This document shows positions 23,085 through 27,027 of a stretch of DNA of 27,027 nucleotides, in pieces. The notes below the pieces were generated by a model. It had not been told where the DNA came from and ran no database searches. It was given only the letters and a program-made list of their open reading frames with translations. The translations under genes were made by a program, and so were the position numbers. The stretch comes from a virus, in IMG/VR virus record IMGVR_UViG_3300017613_000079, positions 1-27,027 of that record. One strand, written 5' to 3'. Numbering within the stretch: the stretch's first letter is position 1; each line of letters starts with the position of its first letter.

Positions 23085-23999
23085 TTACGCACCTTCAACG
23101 CCAAAGATACCTCTAAAGTCCGAACAGCCGAAACTGTATCTTTCTCTAGCTTTGTATCTAACGTTACCAGTATCAAAGTCTCCTTCCATTGATGTACTCA
23201 ATGGAGTTCTTGAAAACATTTTCATACCGTTTGGAACGTCTGTAATGATGTACCAAGAATCAGCATCAGTTAAAAAGTTATTAACTCTATAACCTTGTGG
23301 GATCATTCCCATACTGTTGATTGCATTGATGTCATTATCAGCTGTCTGAGTTCTACCTTGAGATTTCATCAATCTCTCAGCATTGAACTGATTCGCAGAA
23401 GGAATTATCATTTTAACTCCTTTAGCTGCGATTCTTAAACCTCTTTCGTCCGTCATTGCAGCGATGTCTATTAAAGACTGCTCCAATGATGTTTCGTTAA
23501 GGTCCGCTTGAGTTGCTAAAGTGTTTGCAACATTAGGTCCAGTTGAGCACGGGTGTGCTGTACTGAATAATGCTACTGCGTCACCTGTTTTGAACGTCGC
23601 CACGGATACTAATCCGTTGTTCAAAGGTAATGCGCCTTTAACTTCTTTTGCGTTTGACATAGATCTTGCTAATGCTTTTGTGTATCTAGAAGCTAGTCTA
23701 TCGTAGAGATTATCTTCGATAGCTTCTTTAGTGATAGCTAAAGCAAGCGCGATCGTTTCCATAGTGTAACGAGCAGTGTAAGTCTCTTGCGCTTCATCGT
23801 ATGAAATGCCTTGACCTTCTGCTTTTACGTCTGCGTTAGCGAAACCAGATAACATTACTTCCTCTTCGAAAGCTCTGTCAGATGATTCCGTAGTATAAAT
23901 CTCAGCATGCTGATTTTCATACCGTTTGTACTCCAGCCCAAATAGTGCATTTAGGCCTGGTTCTAGTTCTTTAACTAGCTGTGCTCGTGATATTGCCAT
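23085..23999 (-). CDS. Major capsid protein, Mu gpT-like (HK97 fold)
   Basis: A 304-residue protein that matches the Mu gpT-like major capsid family in layout. The N-terminus is MAISRAQLVKELEPGLNALF then GLEYKRYENQHAEIYTTESS. The family-typical AFEEEVMLSGFANADVKAEG and YTMETIALALAITKEAIEDN lead to LARSMSNAKEVKGA and a LFSTAHPCSTGPNVAN stretch. The end has MKMFSRTPLSTSMEGDFDTG plus VRYKARERYSFGCSDFRGIF. It builds the icosahedral shell. It follows the scaffold-like, head-associated and decoration genes. AGGAG stands upstream, and a terminator-like hairpin follows, fitting very high expression. Confidence 0.88.
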   Translation of the reverse strand: MAISRAQLVKELEPGLNALFGLEYKRYENQHAEIYTTESSDRAFEEEVMLSGFANADVKAEGQGISYDEAQETYTARYTMETIALALAITKEAIEDNLYDRLASRYTKALARSMSNAKEVKGALPLNNGLVSVATFKTGDAVALFSTAHPCSTGPNVANTLATQADLNETSLEQSLIDIAAMTDERGLRIAAKGVKMIIPSANQFNAERLMKSQGRTQTADNDINAINSMGMIPQGYRVNNFLTDADSWYIITDVPNGMKMFSRTPLSTSMEGDFDTGNVRYKARERYSFGCSDFRGIFGVEGA

Positions 24000-24011
24000 T
24001 TCTATATGCTC

Positions 24012-24617
24012 CTATTGCCAAGTGATACCAGCAGTACCAGTATTTTGCACGTATTGGTTAAGGTTGTGAGCGACAACAACAGAAGTATAATCTGCACTTA
24101 TGTCCTTGTTCTCAGGGTCCTCAGCCAACCGGACTAAACGCCATTGGTTTGCTGTTGGTGATCTGTTAGTGTAGTCTAATGTATTAGAACACTGTCCAGA
24201 AATTTCGCTTCCTGTTGGTACAGCTGCAGTAAACGAATATGTTTTACCATACTCTGTTTGTGCTGCTGCAGCATCCATAGATGCTACGAAAAGTTGGAAC
24301 GGATTGTCTATTACAAAACACGTCAGATTTTCACTATTTGCTGGAGTAATAGGTTGGTTATACCAGTTCGCCCACGTCGGCTTCAAAGTTGTTGAAGCGT
24401 TGTAGAAGATACCGTTAAACACACCTATTGATAGAAATGTACGCGTACTAGAAGCTTCAACAATATATCCTGCTTTTGATTTAACAGAACATCCTTGAAA
24501 AAGATCCTGAGCATACGCAGCTTCTATGTAGTATTTGCCTTGTCCTTGAGTAGATGGTGTTGAACCAACTGTACCCGCAGAAATCAAGCCAAATCCTTTG
24601 GTGTTTCTATTTGCCAT
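24012..24617 (-). CDS. Probable capsid decoration / stabilising protein
   Basis: A 201-residue protein opening MANRNTKGFGLISAGTVGST. A small-barrel pattern follows: KYYIEAAYAQDLFQGCSVKS, YIVEASSTRTFLSIGVFNGI, then NLTCFVIDNPFQLFVASMDA. It ends with NQWRLVRLAEDPENK and an isolated helical tail. I recall this type directly before major capsid genes in marine phages, where it is thought to be a capsid-associated protein. An AAGGAG ribosome site precedes it, and its stop lies 12 bases before the capsid ATG. The decoration role is inferred from position and fold pattern. Confidence 0.7.
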   Translation of the reverse strand: MANRNTKGFGLISAGTVGSTPSTQGQGKYYIEAAYAQDLFQGCSVKSKAGYIVEASSTRTFLSIGVFNGIFYNASTTLKPTWANWYNQPITPANSENLTCFVIDNPFQLFVASMDAAAAQTEYGKTYSFTAAVPTGSEISGQCSNTLDYTNRSPTANQWRLVRLAEDPENKDISADYTSVVVAHNLNQYVQNTGTAGITWQ

Positions 24618-24633
24618 AGTATTACTCCTTAAA

Positions 24634-24653
24634 GTTTATAGTTGCCTATAAAC
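24634..24653 (-). promoter_or_regulatory. Stem-loop with GCAA tetraloop before the decoration gene
   Basis: On the minus strand GTTTATAG-GCAA-CTATAAAC makes a perfect eight-pair stem closed by a GNRA-type loop. It is followed by TTTAAGGAG, the ribosome site of the 201-residue gene. Without a real T-run it is more likely a 5' mRNA stabiliser or processing hairpin than a terminator. The gap here (24618-24706) contains no gene. Confidence 0.55.
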
Positions 24654-24706
24654 AGGTTAATTTAAATCGATGATAGGGAATTGGTTGTTATCCCGAGAAG
24701 TAAAAT

Positions 24707-25165
24707 TTACTTCTTTGTACCACCGAAGGTTACGCGAGACTGTCGATCGATGTCGATCGGCATACTCTTATGTTGTTCCTTAAGCAAGTCGTTGTCAACA
24801 GCTTCGTCTTGACCTTCAGTTTGTTTTCTCTGATAGTCAACACGCGCTTTCGCGAGTTCTTCAGGTATCCTAGCCAACAATAGGCCTCCTACTCCAATCA
24901 CTCCAGCGTATTTTCCGTCAGTGATGACAGGGTAGTCTGAATCAGAATATTCGTCAGCTCTCACTAACTCATAACCAGATCTCAATCTTCCGTAAACATT
25001 TTTACCGTCGATGAAACCCATTGACTCAGCTCTAATCCAACGGTGTCTAAAACCGTCAGGCGCTGGTGGTGCATCCAGAGAGGATGGTGGCTTATACTCT
25101 TTAGGACGTTCAGTTTTTGTCCGAGTTTCCGCCGCACGAGAAGTTATTTTTTTGTCTTTTGTCAT
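24707..25165 (-). CDS. Conserved head-region protein of unknown function
   Basis: A 152-residue protein with a disordered basic N-terminus and Pro-rich linker (YKPPSSLDAPPAPDG). The core is FRHRWIRAESMGFIDGKNVY, RLRSGYELVRADEY and GVIGVGGLLLARIPEELAKA. The C-terminal tail is HKSMPIDIDRQSRVTFGGTK. I recall this complete arrangement (W-R..NV..R...GYE.V, then ..GDL.L..IPEE, then MP...R...V.FG) from many marine phages between scaffold and capsid genes. No function has been shown, as far as I know. AAGGAG precedes the ATG. It could be a head morphogenesis factor. Confidence 0.75.
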   Translation of the reverse strand: MTKDKKITSRAAETRTKTERPKEYKPPSSLDAPPAPDGFRHRWIRAESMGFIDGKNVYGRLRSGYELVRADEYSDSDYPVITDGKYAGVIGVGGLLLARIPEELAKARVDYQRKQTEGQDEAVDNDLLKEQHKSMPIDIDRQSRVTFGGTKK

Positions 25166-25169
25166 ATGC

Positions 25170-26126
25170 TTATGCTCCTTCCGTGAGTTTTAATTGTTTT
25201 GCATACTCTTCGAGTGGCACTCCTAATTTTTTTGCAATGTGCACCTGTGAAGAAGTGAGTCTCACAGTTTTGCGCCCTTGTTTTACACTTCTGTTCGCAG
25301 AAGCCACCGACTGAACGGGTCTAGGCGTAGTTATTTCACTATTACCAAATTTATGAGGAAAGTCAACTTTTATTCTTTTATCTATTTCCGCATAGTATTC
25401 GTCAGACTTAGGATCAAATCCTTCTTTTTCAACTAGGTCCTTGTGAATTTCAAACGCAGTAAAAGTCATCGGTCTGTCTCGTCCAAACCATGTGTTTTTA
25501 CTTGCCCAATCTTCAGCCATGGGATCAGCTGCTGGCATTGATCTTGGTGTCTCTTTAGGTAATTGTCCACCATCAGAAAGCTGTACAGGTTTTTCCTCTA
25601 CCATACTTTCTTTTCGTTGCTCCAATTTTGCATTATCAAATGCTAATGTAGCAATTCTTTTATTTGCTTGAACTTGAGCTGCAGCATCTCCACTTTCAAT
25701 GGCACGCGCTAATTCATTTTGCGCAGATTCCATTCCTGTTTTGATATTGTCCTCAAATTTTTTAGTATAATCAGAATCAGCTTTTTTAAATCGATCTTGA
25801 TCAAGCTTTCTTTGTTGTTCTAAAGAAGAAGCATATTCAGTAGCGGCAGCTTCTCTACGTTCTGCTTCTCTCATTTTTCGTGTAAGTTTAGCAATACGTG
25901 CTTGAACACCTTTACTATAATCTTCTAATTTAGAATCGTCTTCTTTTTGTTCCTTCTTTATTTCTTTAACTGTTTCATCTTTTACTTCCGTGACTCGTGG
26001 TTCTTGTTCCTTGGTTTCTACAACAGCTTCTTCTTTTGGTTCTGGTACAGCTACATCTACCTCTGGGCCGGATGTATCTATATCGACCGGTCTTTCACTT
26101 GATTTTACTTTTTCTTCTTCTGGCAT
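25170..26126 (-). CDS. Probable capsid scaffolding protein
   Basis: A 318-residue protein with the layout of phage scaffolds. Residues 1-65 are highly acidic and Pro/Glu-rich (disordered). A long Lys/Glu/Gln coiled coil follows (about residues 70-180, for example RIAKLTRKMREAERREAAAT), then a linker. A C-terminal basic helix pair, LTSSQVHIAKKLGVPLEEYA (residues 290-309), I recall at the ends of marine-phage scaffold-like proteins, where it may contact the shell. No catalytic motif is seen, so a fused protease is unlikely. It sits two genes upstream of the decoration and capsid genes. AGGAAGGA lies before the start. Confidence 0.78.
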   Translation of the reverse strand: MPEEEKVKSSERPVDIDTSGPEVDVAVPEPKEEAVVETKEQEPRVTEVKDETVKEIKKEQKEDDSKLEDYSKGVQARIAKLTRKMREAERREAAATEYASSLEQQRKLDQDRFKKADSDYTKKFEDNIKTGMESAQNELARAIESGDAAAQVQANKRIATLAFDNAKLEQRKESMVEEKPVQLSDGGQLPKETPRSMPAADPMAEDWASKNTWFGRDRPMTFTAFEIHKDLVEKEGFDPKSDEYYAEIDKRIKVDFPHKFGNSEITTPRPVQSVASANRSVKQGRKTVRLTSSQVHIAKKLGVPLEEYAKQLKLTEGA

Positions 26127-26141
26127 AGTTTCCTTCCTATG

Positions 26142-26591
26142 TTAAAATTTGTGCAGGATATCTGTTGGATCCTGTACGGTTGCTAGTATTTCATCTTCGT
26201 TTAAAAGACGAACTTCCCCACCCTCAATTTCGATACGTGATCCTGCATAACGTGCAAAGACCACCCAATCACCAACCTTGCACCACGGACCATTGGGATA
26301 TCTCTCTTTATCCTTGTAACAAGCGTCCCCCATCGCAATAACGTTTCCGCACTGTGATGCAACTTGTTGTCTGTCTATAGTTTCTGATCCGATTAAAAGA
26401 CCTGCATCAGTTTTCTCTTTCATTCTGAAAGGTAAAACTAATAGACGCCAACCGGTAGGTTTAGGTAATTTTGTAGTTTCTTTTGTGACTTCTTTTTTAG
26501 GTTCTGATTTTTTTAATCCAACTAATTCCTTATTTGGAAGGTGAATCTTTGAGACCTCGCTTGAGGTCGATAACGGTTCCTGATTTGCCAT
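26142..26591 (-). CDS. groES: GroES-like co-chaperonin
   Basis: A 149-residue protein with a Cpn10 domain at about residues 46-140. TGWRLLVLPFRMKEKTDAGL leads to LIGSETI, the expected mobile loop (residues 57-72) that touches GroEL. CGNVIAMGDACY and KVGDWVVFARYAGSRIEIEG, then EVRLLNEDEILATV, match the rest of the barrel. It should act with host GroEL to fold the capsid protein, as T4 gp31 does. Compared with GroES (about 97 residues) it has a 45-residue charged N-terminal extension. The first 62 bases of the gene are shared, in another frame, with the end of the preceding gene. The start is well supported by AAGGAG four bases upstream. Confidence 0.88.
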   Translation of the reverse strand: MANQEPLSTSSEVSKIHLPNKELVGLKKSEPKKEVTKETTKLPKPTGWRLLVLPFRMKEKTDAGLLIGSETIDRQQVASQCGNVIAMGDACYKDKERYPNGPWCKVGDWVVFARYAGSRIEIEGGEVRLLNEDEILATVQDPTDILHKF

Positions 26592-26778
26592 TTAGCTCCT
26601 TATCATGTTGCAGGTTAGAGATTTCCTGTCGCACTGATTCCAGTGCATTAATTTGTCCTATTATATACTTATATGTTTCCATGTTGTCAACCCCTCCAGA
26701 CGTAACCGAGATTGCCAATTGATTGATGCGTCTTTCTAGTGCTTTTTGAAGTTTATAAACGATATGTTCTGCTTCCAT
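26530..26778 (-). CDS. Small helical protein overlapping the groES-like gene
   Basis: An 82-residue protein, MEAEHIVYKLQKALERRINQ then LAISVTSGGVDNMETYKYII, with a helical GQINALESVRQEISNLQHDK segment. This is a two-helix pattern that I recall from small genes upstream of phage head-region co-chaperonin or scaffold genes. Its last 62 bases are also the start of the groES-like gene. It starts one base after the zinc-knuckle gene. Function unknown; the short coiled coil suggests an oligomeric structural or assembly role. Confidence 0.65.
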   Translation of the reverse strand: MEAEHIVYKLQKALERRINQLAISVTSGGVDNMETYKYIIGQINALESVRQEISNLQHDKELNGKSGTVIDLKRGLKDSPSK

Positions 26779-26779
26779 A

Positions 26780-26965
26780 CTATATTACACCTACTGCTCT
26801 TAGGCAGTCAGGGCAATTCTTTCTAAATCTTAAATGAGAGCTGCAGTGTTGAACTGTTTCTTTTGGTTCTTCTGAATCATAAATTTTATTTAAATCTACT
26901 TCTTCAATAGCTTCTTCTTCTTTGCTTCCAAATAGGAAGTTCCATATTTTCTTTAAAATTTTCAT
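26780..26965 (-). CDS. Small protein with CxxH-x6-CxxC zinc knuckle
   Basis: A 61-residue protein: an amphipathic N-terminus (MKILKKIWNFLFG) that could touch membrane, an acidic linker, then C41-SS-H44 and C51-PD-C54 with six residues between (HLRFRKNCPDC). This set of four ligands would hold one zinc ion in a treble-clef or ribbon-like knuckle. I recall similar tiny proteins in marine phages, role unknown. Its ATG shares a base with the stop of the gene at the right edge (TAATG). It could bind nucleic acid or protein; the sequence does not tell which. Confidence 0.65.
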   Translation of the reverse strand: MKILKKIWNFLFGSKEEEAIEEVDLNKIYDSEEPKETVQHCSSHLRFRKNCPDCLRAVGVI

Positions 26966-27027
26966 TACTTGATTTGACAGCCTACTTTTTTACCTTTAAG
27001 GACTACACCACCAGAACCATAACCAGA
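26965..27027 (-). CDS. C-terminal end of an upstream hypothetical protein
   Basis: Only the last 20 codons are in the window. They encode a Gly-rich tail (SGYGSGGVVLKG) that ends KKVGCQIK. The stop TAA overlaps the next ATG by one base. The tail style is like small marine-phage virion proteins, but the family cannot be read from so short a piece. Confidence 0.55.
   Translation of the reverse strand, partial: SGYGSGGVVLKGKKVGCQIK

Noticed and set aside
24697-24713. Palindrome GAAGTAAA/TTTACTTC at a gene end
   Set aside because: It has a one-base centre and AT-rich arms with no T-run, so it is a poor terminator; it overlaps a stop codon and is probably incidental.

Overview
The window is an AT-rich fragment of a tailed-phage genome. 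Every convincing gene is on the minus strand, so transcription runs from base 27027 down to base 1. It is packed with late virion genes, with nine one-base TAATG stop/start junctions and several longer overlaps. The protein set looks like an uncultured marine podovirus of the kind known from ocean viromes and SAR11-type hosts. It has a Mu gpT-like HK97-fold capsid protein, a P22 gp4-like head-completion protein, an SU10-type adaptor, a P22 gp10-like nozzle, a GroES-like co-chaperonin, W-G-rich and Kelch-like adhesins, and 2OG-Fe(II) oxygenases. The host assignment is inference. No terminase, complete portal, replication, lysis or integration gene is visible, and neither are any tRNAs or CRISPR arrays.

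Layout in transcription order. Bases 27027-24000 hold the end of an unknown gene, a small zinc-knuckle protein, a helical protein overlapping a GroES-like co-chaperonin, a scaffold-like protein, a head-associated conserved protein and a probable capsid-decoration protein. The major capsid protein follows (23999-23085). A first terminator-like hairpin, two overlapping small genes, a palindrome-rich gap, a virion protein and a second, stronger terminator come next (23072-21960). The head-to-tail connector block covers 21945-19074. A repeat-rich W-G protein follows (19064-18159). A near-consensus sigma-70-type promoter (18152-18124) then opens the tail-fibre module: one fibre protein and three paralogous Kelch-type adhesins with 6, 12 and 12 predicted blades, plus a small chaperone-like protein (18088-11994).

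From 11974 to 8086 lies the most unusual part: a helical conserved protein, a sulfotransferase and four consecutive 2OG-Fe(II) oxygenase-fold proteins. All overlap one another, and the last leads directly into the nozzle gene. After the nozzle (8074-5906) come a MPF/QRRYLW-type protein, three tiny genes, and three large low-complexity proteins that are probably internal or ejected virion proteins (4044-294). A truncated last gene follows.

The genes read as one late programme. Capsid genes appear to be transcribed strongly and then attenuated by two hairpins, and adhesins are boosted by an internal promoter. The enzyme island sits inside the tail operon, so its products would be made during virion assembly. 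That fits modification of virion proteins or of late host or surface molecules, but the substrate cannot be read from sequence. The first 54 bases are a perfect inverted copy of 380-433 and are best read as a fold-back chimera or an assembly end.
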